64,000 nucleotides of DNA from Ricordea florida (lineage: Eukaryota; Cnidaria; Anthozoa; Corallimorpharia; Ricordeidae), in contig OX453281.1 in assembly GCA_949710005.1 (NCBI GenBank), forward strand, positions 25,632,362 to 25,696,361, in the 5' to 3' direction. Each line of letters begins with the position of its first letter. Positions within the stretch are counted from its first letter, which is position 1. Position numbers and translations under genes: made by a program. Shown one piece after another: positions 56,101 through 64,000 of this stretch. The notes below the pieces were generated by a model. It made no database searches. It was not told where the DNA came from and worked only from the letters and a program-made list of their open reading frames with translations.

Positions 56101-59100
56101 CCGGAGTAGGTCCCTGTGGCGTTCTTGAACAAGGAAAGAATGAAACATTTGTTCAATGTCTGCTACAAAGGCCACAGGGTCTTGGCGGAAGCGTAACAAG
56201 ACACCTAGTAAACCATTTGTGAGGTCAGGTCTTGAGAGAAGTATCTTGTTCAGTGACATCCCTTTGGTCTCAGCCGCAGAATCAAAAACTACACGTATCT
56301 TATCTGGCTTTTGAGGATGGTACACTCCGAAGTGGGGAAGATACCAGTGGGAGGCAGATGGGCTTGTCTCTTTGTTCGGTGCAGGTTCAGCGTGGCCCTT
56401 GTCGAACAATTTCTGCATAAAGTTGAAGTAGTGTTTTTTCATCAGCGGCTTCTTGTCGAGTGTTCGCCGAGTCGACTTCAGACGTTTGAGCGCATCTTCT
56501 CGATTATTGGGAAGCCATTTAGTTTCCTCGCGGAGCGGTAAGGGCGCTTCCCAGCTACCGGATTCATTCCTGCTTAATGAATTGTTCATGATCTGAATAA
56601 ACTTCCGGTCCTCTACTGACATTCCTGGTTTGTTGTCATTGTTAGTGCGTGCGAAGACATGGTCTCCCAGTCCGTCTTCGAAGATCCCCTTAGAAAAGGT
56701 TCCCTTTCTTTTACTTGTTTCCAAATAAGCCATGGAGTTAGCATTTGAGTCATGTTTAACATAGAGCCGGTTGCTGCAGGGTAACAGAAAGGAAGGTCGG
56801 CCATTGTCGAGGACTTGCGTCCTGTAAGACGTAACCTCCGTGGGTCTATGAGCACCATCCAAGCAGACGTTTCCTAACACCACCCATCCCAGGTCAAGGC
56901 GCTGAGCCCATGGCGCATTTCTGGGTCCATTTCGGGACTCGTGGATTTTGTGAAGGGGCGGAGCGTCTCTTCCAACGAGTAAGAGGATCTCGGCTTCCGA
57001 GTCTGATTCAGGAATCTCATCAGCGATAGCTGCTAGATGCGGGTGGGCCCTAGCCACTGACGGTGTTGGAATTTCTTCCCTACTATCTGGGATAGCACTG
57101 CATTCAGTGAGGACGGGCAACGTATGACTCTGCATGCCATCGATGGATTCAACAATGAGGCTGTGGGCGCGTCTTCCTTTTACTTGACTTGTCCCTGCGC
57201 ACGTTTTCAACGTGTAGGGAGTGGCTTTTCCACCCAGATTCAGCAGATCAAACAGTTCTGGCTTGGCCAGTGAACAGTTGCTTTGATCGTCAATGACCAC
57301 GTAAGCTTTGACCTTGTTCTCGGGATGACTGCTTGCATAGATGTTCGCCAGACATATCTTTGCACAGGATTTGCCTCCATTTGTGCTTCCACACACCTCT
57401 GTGCAGCTAGATGTTACATTCGAAGGCTCCCCGCCTTGCTGGTGGGCGTCTCCTGGTTCTCGTCCTTCCACTCGTGGCTTGCTGAGGGGTCCCGCATGTA
57501 GTGCCGCAACATGATTGTCACTGTGACACTCGGAGCATTTGACCTGGACGGTACAATCCTTCGCTAGATGATTGGTTGAGGCAAGGCAGTGGAAACAGAT
57601 TCCCTGTTGTCTGAGCAAGGTCTTTCTTTCAGCCAGAGGCATTGCCCTGAAGGCACGGCATTTACTGAGAGGATGGGAAAGTTTATGAACGACGCACCAT
57701 TTGGCAGGGTCCCGAACGACTGGACTCCTGGATGTAGGGTCTGAAACGTCAGTTCTAAATGTGTTAAAGCCTTGTCTGAATGGTGGAATATCAGCAGGTT
57801 TGTTTGGTGGCTTAGTAGGTGGCTTGACGGGTGATCTGACAGGAGGCTTTACAAGATGTAAATCCTTCTTCTCTTGACTCTCTATTGACAAGTAGGGATC
57901 GTTCCGTTCCTTTGCAATCTCTTGGATGAAGGAGGCAAACTCCCGAAAAGGAGGGTAATCAACACCATGCTGTGACTTGAAACGATATGCGTGCCTTTGC
58001 CATCTTCCTTGGAGTTCTTCGGGTAGCTTGATAAGCAGTGGTTTCAAGTAAGCAGGTTCGTCAAGAATTTTTAGCCCTGTGAGGCCACCATCTTCTTTAG
58101 CACATTGCAACTCTAATAATAAGTCTCCAAATTCTTGCAGACCTTTGTTGTCCTTTGCTGCTAATCCAGGGAACATTGTGAGCTTGTTCAGATGCACATT
58201 GGTAATAACTGCGGTTGAGCCAAAACGTTCTCCTAGCTTCTTCCAGGATTCTGTCACTCCCACCTTTGGGTTCTCTATATAGGCATTGCGAAGCCGCTGT
58301 ACAAGTTTTTTTGACTCACCGGTGGTGTACTCAATCATTAGGGCTAACTCTTCACTTGCAGTGACATTCACATCCTTTGTCATGTTCCTAAAAGCTGCTT
58401 TCCAAGTATTGTAGTTTTCTGGGCGGTTATCAAACTTCTCTATTTTGTTGGCAATCAGCTCCCTTCGGGCCATAAACTGAATGAAACATTCCATGCGGTC
58501 AGTTGGATTGGAGGCCTGAGCAGTTCGACTCGGGGCGAAGGGCAGTGATTCTGGTTTTGGCTTTTCTTCTTTGACTGACTTAACGGGAAAACCAGGGACG
58601 GTGAAATTCGATGCGTTAACTTTGTAATTTGATGCGTCAAGTTCTGGACCACGAGATTGATCTTGCTGTGTGAGTTGACCGATCTGGCTGTTAATAAATT
58701 CCTCAACGCGTTTACCGGGTTCTTCAACAGGTAAATCTGGCGGCTCGTACTCGAGAGCGAGTCCGAGCTCCTGATCAATGGCCTTGGCTCGCGCGACCGC
58801 CACAGCTGCTTCTTGTTCTGCACGTAGGGACTCCAGGCGTGCTTGTTCTTCCAGCTTTCTTCTCGCGAAAGCTATCTCTTCGAGTTCCAGTGCCATTGCA
58901 GATTTAGATTGGAGCTCGTTAATTTTCTTCTGCAATTCAGCCTTTTTCAACGCTGCGGCCGCCTCGCCTTTCGCATGAGCTCGTAGCGCGCTGGATGAAA
59001 CCGAAGCCCTCGAAGCACGTGATCCAGAGCGAACCGATCCTAATTCTTGTAAGAGGTCATTTTTACGATCTATCCCTTCGTTTATCGCTGCTTGGACGAT

Positions 59101-62100
59101 TTCTTTCCGTGTTCTCATTATTTCTTCTAGAGTTTGTCGTTCCTGACGTTGTTCGGGCATGTTGACATACGCGGTAAAGTCCATCAAAGAAACCCACACG
59201 AGTTGATATTCGTTAAAAGCTGAGCGTAAATCTCCTACCGCTTTCCGAAGGGCTTCGATAGAATCCGGAGTTCCCTGCAACTTAGAAATTGCCTTTGCAG
59301 TCTCTTCCCACAGTCTTTCGAGCTTCGATGTGTCTGCCTGAAGCCTGTTGGCGATTAGCTTCTCGCTAGGTTTTGAAATTCGTTTCGGTCGCGTGGATTC
59401 CACGTTTTGCTCGACGACATCTTGAGCAGCTTTATTTACAACTGGGAGCATGCCATCTTCGGCTGTCATTGTAGTTTTTTCCGAGCCTACAAGGTCTGCT
59501 GCTGTATCGGGAAATAAAGGAGCGGAAACACGTTCCGGTGAGCGAGGCGAGCCATGGAATTCGGCATCGATTTGCTGCTCGAGTTGTTTATCCACGAGGT
59601 CGAGTGCATCGCTTACGTCGGCTGGCGAGAAGTCTCTCTTTTCACTGTTCTGATCCGTCAAACCCTGATCCATAAGAGTGTTTTCCGAAACAAACGAGAC
59701 GTAGGTCCTTCATCAGCAGTGTAACCAGTTTTAATCACAGTAAAATTTCGCGGTGAAAAGAGAAAGCGTTTTCACCGGCGACACGATTATACAATCTCTC
59801 GACCACCACATGGAGCATTCTATCCCATAATACTTTTGAAATACGATGCTCAGTTATATAACGCAAGACGCGTAACTCGCGTGACAGAACACTGCCATTC
59901 AACACTTGGTATACTTCTAAATTTTATGTAATAAAAAGGAAATTGCTTTGTCACTTGGAGATACAAAATTTCTCTTCTTCTGTTGGAAAATAATAACAAC
60001 AGTCAAAGAAGAGTTTTGTATCTCTTCACAGCAATGTAAATATCCTCTAAAAGTACATAGTTGGTGCAAAATTATGCTAAATGCATTAAGAGGGTACATT
60101 ATTTTTCCTGTTGCTCTTAAATTCCTGATTTTCCACATCAGCGCTTGTTTTTGTACAATAAAAATTGCCCTGTATTTTCTTTGCTATTTTCCTTTTCTTT
60201 TTTCAAGAAGTAATGCATGCACGCCTAGTCAGCAATTTATTTGGGAGCTGTTCTTCTCTTCTTTGGTGCCTTAGGTTTTGCAAAGTTTTTCTGGGATTGA
60301 TTTTTTTGGTTACTTATTGTGTCTTTGATCATCTCTTTATCTTTAGTTAGAACAGCTGGCATTTCTGTTGGTTACTCGTCAAAAGGAGGGTGGAGCATTC
60401 AATCGTATGTTAGCTGGCTCTGATAAACACGTGGTAGTGTGTGCAACAACTATCAGGCCAACAATGCTTATCGACTTCTTGAATGAATTCTATGCAGATG
60501 GCAGGTTACAGGTGGGAGTTTAATAATATTATATCAATAAATAATATATACCTTTATTGTAATTTAGTACGGCGCCGCGCTGTGATCGTTAAATTTTGCG
60601 GGCCGTACTGCACTGTAGGGCCTGCTAAATTCAAAAGTTTGTTTTGGTTGCCAAAATGTCCCCAGAGACAATAAATAAATTATTATACAAAGCTTGTTTT
60701 CTCAGTCCATACTGTAAGTTACAGTTGCTGATTTTTTTACACTTGGATTTTATGGCCCAAGCGTGTAGCATGCAGGCCATGGATCTGAGTGGATAAACTT
60801 ACAGTACAGACCTGGAACTCGGATAGTTAGAGGCATTTACTTAAGTGTGATGAATATAGCCATGCTGTACTAATAAGGTGTACTCTAAATAGAGAGTCAA
60901 CAATTGCCAAATAGAACATAATTTCATTAAGAATCCCAGCTCAGATGGCAGGGCTGACCAGTCAAGGATTAGAAACTCGATCAGTTTGTTACAAATCCAG
61001 CCAGTGATGGGAATCGGAGTTAAACCTGGGATGACCAGACTTTCAGGTCATGCACCCTGGCCCTTCAACCATGCTGCTTTTGCTTATTTTTAACCCTTGT
61101 AAGTGAAGCTCATGATAACCTATGATCTATTGGTAAATGAGTACTCTAATAGAACAATGCTTGAGCCTTGTTTGCACTGGACAGTAAATTACACTGTTCT
61201 GCAGTGTTATTCAGGCTACTATATTCCATTCTCTTTTATTCAATTTTGCTTTGACTTGATCACCTCCTCAAAAACACAAATAAACCATTGATGTTTGGCA
61301 GGTTAACCCAGCAACCTTGAGCGGTAAATAAAATGACATCCCATTAAGGCAACCAAAGTACACTGTAAACAAATTCAACTGCCAACACTATAACAGCTGG
61401 AAGTGTGGTGTTCCGTTATATTAAATCTTGTAATACAGTTAGGATTGTGACGCCATCTCTTTTTTGTTCCTTCTGTTGCAGGATGTTCATGTAGTTTTGT
61501 TATGTCCATCTGAGCTTGATAGCACTTTAAGGATACTGTTACAAGTGCCACTCTGGGCCCAGAGGGTGACATACTTAAAAGGATCAGCTCTTATAGATGA
61601 GGATCTCATTAGAGCCAGGTGTATAATCCTTATTTATTATTATTGTTATTATTATTATTATTATTAATATTAGTTTTGTTTTATTTATTGTTGATAAGGT
61701 GCAGAGTTGTTGCCAAATCTCCTGAGCCAGGGGCTCATGCAAAAAACGCTTGACCTATGAATTACGGTGTGTGGGTTGTGAGAGAGGACCTATGGTTTAT
61801 CGTACTTATCCATAAAGGCTAGAAAGTCTAACCATTTACAGATGTCATTGCAAAGGCAGCACTTTCTCCTTAGTTTTTTTAAAGAACCTGAGTGATGTTC
61901 TGACCAGGGTTTGAACCTGTGACCTTGATGTTAGTCCCATGCTCTATCAACTGAGCTAATCAGTAGGCGGTCAGCATTCCTTCTCATTTCTTCTCTCTGG
62001 GTGTTCATTAGGCATCGGAGATTGGAGAATTTTCTGGCTACTATGAAGAATTTTTCCGGTCAAATTTAGATGGTCTGAGCCAGTTTTAAATTCAGACATG

Positions 62101-62419
62101 GAACGCTTTCATAATATTCTCCTGTTACTTTACACAGTTCTACTGCTTAAACATTCATGCTTTGTTCAGGTTTTGATTTTCTTACAGTTATTAAAGGCTA
62201 TTTAATTCATTGTGTTATTTGTATTGGTAATCAAACAGGTTTGCGCGCAGTTTGGAATAAATAAGCAAATATCTACACCTAATTTCTACTTTCTGCACTC
62301 AATTTCAACTTTCTGCAATTTGTGAGATTAAGTGACATGTAAGGAATGCACCCTAAATCACAACTGCTAAAACTGCATTACTACTGTAAGGATCAAATTT
62401 TCAATTGCTGCAATTATAC

Positions 62420-62454
<35 letters not shown>

Positions 62455-62797
62455 TGTCAAATGGAGACCCCTTGAGAGTTAAAGGGTTAATACTGTAAGG
62501 ATCAAATTTTCAATTGCTGCATTTGTATTGTTAACTGTGTTTATGTACACATGTAGTGCACACTGATTGTTGAAGGCCTTATTATCAGTGGCATTTTCCT
62601 TTGAGTTCAGTATGGGTTTAATCTCCGGAATCACTTGTTGGAGTGAAAGACATTTCAGTAGAGCACATGTATGTTGATATTGTTGTAAATGTGTAGTATT
62701 TTGTTTCTTATTATTGTGCTGTGTTATTGCTAGGGTTGAAGATGCCGAGGGATGCTTTATTCTGACTGACAGATATGCTGACGACAGAGAAGCCGCT
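46728..62797 (+). CDS. KCNT: Slo2/KCNT-type potassium channel, 5' 13 exons (gene runs off the window)
   Basis: Exons: 46728-46891, 48976-49055, 49883-49982, 50462-50530, 51139-51193, 51343-51402, 52080-52157, 52614-52697, 52798-52892, 53102-53282, 60347-60511, 61482-61618, 62734-62797. All have GT..AG junctions with matching phases; together 1332 nt, 444 codons. The start is the ATG at 46728 (aaaATGGCG). RYRLRDLL and [18 protein letters not shown] match the Slo2 N-terminus. S1 lies in exon 3, S5 and the pore in exons 9-10, with HHLERA and the filter TVGYGD (residues 291-296). RCK1 starts at KHVVVC (about 349), then [18 protein letters not shown] and [15 protein letters not shown]. Slo2 channels pass K+ out of cells and are gated by cytosolic Na+/Cl-. 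S4 has few charges, as in the family. The rest of RCK1 and RCK2 lies beyond the window. Intron 10 carries BEL-2. Slo1 is excluded by the pore flank and RCK1 sequence. Confidence 0.93.
48074..48241. repeat. foldback in KCNT intron 1
   Basis: Arms gatttccgcacaggtccc...ttcattatgcatgctgta and tacagcgtgcataatgaa...gggaccggtgcggaaatc are reverse complements around a ~65-bp loop. Otherwise intron 1 (46892-48975) shows no gene. Confidence 0.7.
50065..50100. repeat. (AAT)n microsatellite in KCNT intron 3
   Basis: About 12 aat units directly beside the SINE at 50141-50336; possibly part of its tail or insertion site. Confidence 0.8.
50141..50336 (-). mobile_element. tRNA-derived SINE in KCNT intron 3
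   Basis: Read on the minus strand: gttggcgcagtggtgatagc (A box), tcgccttccaccaatgtg, cccgggttcgattcccgg (B box), then the body ttctccgggtactcc and a tail of repeated aaatttgatttgatttg-like units. Promoter boxes are well preserved, so this is a fairly young copy. Confidence 0.8.
51470..51780 (-). mobile_element. tRNA-derived SINE remnant in KCNT intron 6
   Basis: The minus strand has ggaggtccaaggttcaagcc (T arm/B box) at about 51700-51720 and a presumed body on the lower-coordinate side (ggccctcatggcc, cccccctcctggacaggatg). The A box is decayed. Confidence 0.5.
53102..53282 (+). CDS. KCNT: KCNT pore exon (exon 10)
   Basis: This exon, from acceptor tgcctccacag to donor gtgcgt, encodes the end of S5, the pore helix, the K+ filter TVGYGD and S6 ([16 protein letters not shown]). 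The filter sequence is the canonical K+ form with Tyr, so the channel should be K+ selective. The next exon is 7 kb away because of BEL-2. Confidence 0.93.
53435..53470. repeat. 36-bp perfect palindrome beside the BEL-2 insertion site
   Basis: tgccagtgatgtcaca and tgtgacatcactggca flank caca. It lies 22 bp from the BEL-2 target duplication. Confidence 0.85.
53498..53743 (-). repeat. BEL-2 3' LTR (left)
   Basis: 246 bp. On the minus strand it starts TGTTCTGTCACGCG and ends GGATCAGAACA. I saw no difference from the right copy. Confidence 0.93.
53851..53900. repeat. 25-bp direct repeat at the truncated end of the BEL-2 frame
   Basis: gcttccttgtaagctcagac occurs at 53851 and 53876, with a degenerate third copy (ctaagctgagacagttc) just to the left. 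The stop codon of the BEL-2 frame falls in this array, so it marks the deletion junction. Confidence 0.8.
53899..59673 (-). CDS. BEL/Pao gag-pol polyprotein with truncated integrase (1924 aa)
   Basis: A long frame on the minus strand. It has an N-terminal coiled-coil gag region (alanine/glutamate-rich, about residues 235-310), a DUF1759-like segment ([13 protein letters not shown]), zinc knuckles (CFHC about 692, then CSEC), a DUF1758-type protease with IDDQSN (D795/D796), Peptidase_A17/RT (RVVFDSAAE) with YVDD at 1251-1254, RNase H with FCDAS (D1438), an integrase H2C2 finger (about 1745-1790) and the integrase core with D1828 and D1895. Only 29 residues follow D1895, so the third catalytic Glu and the C-terminal domain are absent. 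The ATG at 59673 lies inside the 5' LTR, 28 bp from its inner end, so gag starts with eight to nine LTR-encoded residues. RT, RNase H and protease look intact. Confidence 0.93.
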   Translation of the reverse strand: MDQGLTDQNSEKRDFSPADVSDALDLVDKQLEQQIDAEFHGSPRSPERVSAPLFPDTAADLVGSEKTTMTAEDGMLPVVNKAAQDVVEQNVESTRPKRISKPSEKLIANRLQADTSKLERLWEETAKAISKLQGTPDSIEALRKAVGDLRSAFNEYQLVWVSLMDFTAYVNMPEQRQERQTLEEIMRTRKEIVQAAINEGIDRKNDLLQELGSVRSGSRASRASVSSSALRAHAKGEAAAALKKAELQKKINELQSKSAMALELEEIAFARRKLEEQARLESLRAEQEAAVAVARAKAIDQELGLALEYEPPDLPVEEPGKRVEEFINSQIGQLTQQDQSRGPELDASNYKVNASNFTVPGFPVKSVKEEKPKPESLPFAPSRTAQASNPTDRMECFIQFMARRELIANKIEKFDNRPENYNTWKAAFRNMTKDVNVTASEELALMIEYTTGESKKLVQRLRNAYIENPKVGVTESWKKLGERFGSTAVITNVHLNKLTMFPGLAAKDNKGLQEFGDLLLELQCAKEDGGLTGLKILDEPAYLKPLLIKLPEELQGRWQRHAYRFKSQHGVDYPPFREFASFIQEIAKERNDPYLSIESQEKKDLHLVKPPVRSPVKPPTKPPNKPADIPPFRQGFNTFRTDVSDPTSRSPVVRDPAKWCVVHKLSHPLSKCRAFRAMPLAERKTLLRQQGICFHCLASTNHLAKDCTVQVKCSECHSDNHVAALHAGPLSKPRVEGREPGDAHQQGGEPSNVTSSCTEVCGSTNGGKSCAKICLANIYASSHPENKVKAYVVIDDQSNCSLAKPELFDLLNLGGKATPYTLKTCAGTSQVKGRRAHSLIVESIDGMQSHTLPVLTECSAIPDSREEIPTPSVARAHPHLAAIADEIPESDSEAEILLLVGRDAPPLHKIHESRNGPRNAPWAQRLDLGWVVLGNVCLDGAHRPTEVTSYRTQVLDNGRPSFLLPCSNRLYVKHDSNANSMAYLETSKRKGTFSKGIFEDGLGDHVFARTNNDNKPGMSVEDRKFIQIMNNSLSRNESGSWEAPLPLREETKWLPNNREDALKRLKSTRRTLDKKPLMKKHYFNFMQKLFDKGHAEPAPNKETSPSASHWYLPHFGVYHPQKPDKIRVVFDSAAETKGMSLNKILLSRPDLTNGLLGVLLRFRQDPVAFVADIEQMFHSFLVQERHRDLLRFFWYKDNNPDGELSEYRMKVHVFGNTSSPAVATFCLRKTAEVGEQEFGSDAKEFVHNNFYVDDGLKSSATPTEAIDLLTRTRAMLAAANLRLHKIASSHPEVTCAFPRDDQVSDLRDLDFSLDTVPVQRALGVLWDISTDAFTFKVSLGEKPFTRRCVLSIINSLYDPLGLAAPVVIRGKLLLRSMMVSVGNFQPENWDEPLPEEQKPTWEAWCRALQALTLLRIPRCYTTAPLKAVSRRELHTFCDASNEAIGVVSYLRTIQCDGTVQVSFVLGKAKLAPSHATTIPRLELCAAVLGIEITESINEELDVKPDTVVYYSDSRVVLGYITNETRRFYVYVSNRVERIRKSSSPEQWYYVPSHQNPADLATRSVDAQKLRDSMWHRGPNSLHHQEVSAYMTASQASETEVDDPEIRPLVQTLATQISPYQPLGTSRFSRFSQWTTLVRAIGRLLSFIQSHRRRASEKSGTMESLKPVPPVCFLNRAEFVIIQNVQCEAYKEEINCVKNSEKLPKSSPLLKLNPVIGKDGLLRVGGRLERAALSYEESHPLILPSSHHITTLLITHYHRRVQHQGRHFTLGLIRSSGFWIVGGKRAVNSAINNCIKCKKLRGRQQMQKMADLPIDRLTPAPPFSYVGLDAFGPWLVSTRRTRGGVANNKRWAVLFTCLSTRAIHIEVIESMDTSCFINALRRFLALRGPAIQLRSDCGTNFVRPVTEVILLRSERDFERMKTPFG
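59646..59891 (-). repeat. BEL-2 5' LTR (right)
   Basis: 246 bp, matches the left LTR throughout. It contains the start codon of the polyprotein. Confidence 0.93.
60960..61070 (-). mobile_element. decayed tRNA-like SINE in KCNT intron 11
   Basis: Minus-strand aggtttaactccgattccc resembles a B box region next to gggtgcatgacctgaaagtc. Weak and incomplete. Confidence 0.3.
61896..61965 (-). mobile_element. tRNA-derived SINE head in KCNT intron 12
   Basis: Minus strand: gattagctcagttgatagag (A box), catgggactaacatcaag, gtcacaggttcaaaccctgg (B box). A clear tRNA-like layout without a proper acceptor stem. Confidence 0.65.
62249..62335. repeat. fragment of the gagtgcaatttgg repeat family
   Basis: cagtttggaataaataagc and ctttctgcactcaatttcaa match parts of 42310-42605 and 63429-63712. 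Confidence 0.55.
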
Positions 62798-63101
62798 GTA
62801 AGAACTGTTCCTTATGAAAACTACATGTACCTGTTTTAACCCTTTAAGCCCCAATATCAATATTCATTTTCTTCCGACTCTTCTCATAATTATATTTGTT
62901 ATGATACTAGTGAGGTGAATTTGTTTAAATATCAATACAACTCTTTTTTCTGTGATCGTTTTTATTATTATTTTGATATGAATGGTTGATGAATAGTGAA
63001 TATTGTAATGAGAAATTTGATGCTGGTCACTACTGGGACTTAAAGGATTAACTCAACCTCATGATATCCTTATAAAGACAAGCATAGTTGTTTTTAAGTA
63101 T

Positions 63102-63370
63102 TGTGGGGGTAGTTTCTAAAGAAACTGGTGCTGCGTCGGTGGGAAGTTGAAACACAAGAAATTGGGTAAATCAAACGAGTTGATAAAGTAAGTTATACCA
63201 CCGTAAGGTAAAAGGGAGGTGCTGACATGTCAAGCATTAGCCCTTCGTCGGAGCGAATGCTCCATTCGCTCCGACGAAGGTAATGGGCTCCTGCTCCTGG
63301 GCTCCTCCTCAAAATGTCAGCTTCCCTTTAATCTCACTATGGTGTATCTTACAGTGCCAATTCATTTGAT
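63102..63370. repeat. foldback MITE (cttcgtcggagcgaatg family), copy 2
   Basis: Opens with the phrase tttctaaagaaactggtgctg shared with 35512-35535; arms aaatcaaacgagttgataaa and its diverged partner near 63362; inner stem cttcgtcggagcgaatg / cattcgctccgacgaag. Less symmetrical than copy 1. Confidence 0.7.
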
Positions 63371-63428
63371 AAAATAATCTACTAATTTTTGTTTCAATTT
63401 GTCACTGATGTAGCATTCGTTTGTATAG

Positions 63429-63712
63429 GTAATCACATGATTTCGAGTGCAATTTGGGATAAATCAGCACGAAAAAATGTTTCAAAGGCTAACCAAATTG
63501 CACGAGCCCGTAGGGCGAGTGCAATTTGTAGTCTTACGAGTTTACGAGTGCTGATTTATCCCAAATTGCACGTGACAAATCATGTGATTACTTGTTAATA
63601 ATATACATGCAAAAATTTACTTTCAACTTTCTGCACTCAATTTCAACTTTTTGCACTCAATTTCAATTTTCTGCACTGTTTGGGATTAATTGACGTGCTC
63701 TCAGCCAATGAG
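63429..63712. repeat. foldback repeat (gagtgcaatttgg family), copy 2
   Basis: Arms gtaatcacatgattt...gataaatcagcacg and cgagtgctgatttatccc...aaatcatgtgattac (63429-63591) pair. The downstream part (ctgcactcaatttcaacttt repeated three times) matches copy 1. Confidence 0.72.
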
Positions 63713-63977
63713 CATGCTGAAATTTTTGCATGTATGTTATTACTTTAGAAACGAACTCCTTCATTAGAGTTTTAAAACTTGTGGCCAAGCTGATCATTAT
63801 GTGTTAATGCAAAACTGCTAGCTGACCATTATGGGTTAATTATTATGTGCTAGAGTTTTATTTTTGATGCCATATTCGAGAAGCACAAAATAAATCTACC
63901 TGCATGATAAGACAAATTATTATCTCTCAGTTAGTACGTGCCCATATGTCTTCAGACATGATTATAATAAATATCTT

Positions 63978-64000
63978 ACAAACCTCGTTTTCTCGGTCCG
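63978..64000. repeat. start of a tacggaccgag foldback, cut by the window end
   Basis: aacctcgttttctcggtccg is the reverse complement of the right end of the foldback at 3249-3391. Confidence 0.5.

Larger units (their letters stand above)
53498..59891 (-). mobile_element. BEL-2: BEL/Pao LTR retrotransposon in KCNT intron 10, integrase-truncated
   Basis: 6394 bp bounded by two 246-bp LTRs that look identical by eye, with a CTGCC target duplication (53493-53497 and 59892-59896). The element is antisense to the host gene. LTR ends are TGTTCTG/CAGAACA. A purine tract (gacggggag) precedes the 3' LTR (left end on the plus strand). No TGG primer-binding site directly follows the 5' LTR. The integrase 3' portion is missing, so the copy would need integrase in trans. 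Confidence 0.94.
62798..64000. other. KCNT intron 13, incomplete at the window edge
   Basis: No further exon found (the next should open with a DHQTIL-like sequence). The interval is filled with two foldback repeats and simple AT-rich DNA. Confidence 0.6.

Overview
This looks like a gene-poor, AT-rich window from an invertebrate animal genome, most likely an anthozoan cnidarian (stony coral or sea anemone). I infer this from spliced animal genes with GT..AG introns, a Slo2-type potassium channel whose pieces align with vertebrate KCNT2 from memory, a CALHM-like channel, a HIRAN mini-gene, an intronless chromo/Ulp1 gene, BEL/Pao retrotransposons, and many tRNA-derived SINEs and foldback MITEs. 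The species cannot be fixed from the sequence alone.

Layout. 1-5.0 kb: repeats and non-coding DNA. 5.06-5.68 kb: a two-exon HIRAN-domain gene on the minus strand. 6.02-11.85 kb: a complete BEL/Pao retrotransposon (BEL-1) with 158-bp LTRs, a TTCG target duplication and one uninterrupted 1765-residue polyprotein. 12.8-14.9 kb: a single-exon gene for a protein with a chromodomain and a C-terminal Ulp1/SENP-like cysteine protease, followed by a tandem repeat of about 106 bp. 20.4-22.6 kb: the last two exons of a CALHM-like channel gene, with a repeat-loaded intron. 22.8-30.6 kb: a nested block of direct and inverted repeats holding a 5'-truncated LINE, tRNA-SINE heads and a broken hAT transposase. 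32.5-33.1 kb: two phase-compatible minus-strand exons of an unrecognised gene. 33.7-34.3 kb: a SINE split by a TIR element that is itself split by a MITE. 40.6-44.5 kb: two satellite arrays with the same unit in opposite orientation, with two MITE copies between them. 44.6-45.0 kb: a near-perfect palindrome of about 430 bp.

46.7 kb to beyond the right edge: the 5' part of a Slo2/KCNT potassium channel gene. Thirteen exons join into 444 codons without a frame break, covering the N-terminus, S1-S6, the TVGYGD selectivity filter and the start of the RCK1 domain. Intron 10 carries a second BEL/Pao element (BEL-2, 6.4 kb, antisense to the gene). Its LTRs appear identical and it has a CTGCC target duplication, but its integrase is cut off after the second catalytic Asp and its start codon lies inside the LTR.

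The host genes share no obvious pathway: an ion channel, a CALHM-like pore, a possible SUMO or chromatin protease, and a HIRAN protein. The dominant theme is mobile-element activity. There are two young BEL/Pao insertions, four copies of one MITE family with TWA target duplications, several foldback families and SINEs from several tRNA heads. I found no wholly new system that I can defend. The strongest leads are the chromo-Ulp1 gene, the integrase-truncated but apparently young BEL-2, and the paired inverted satellites.
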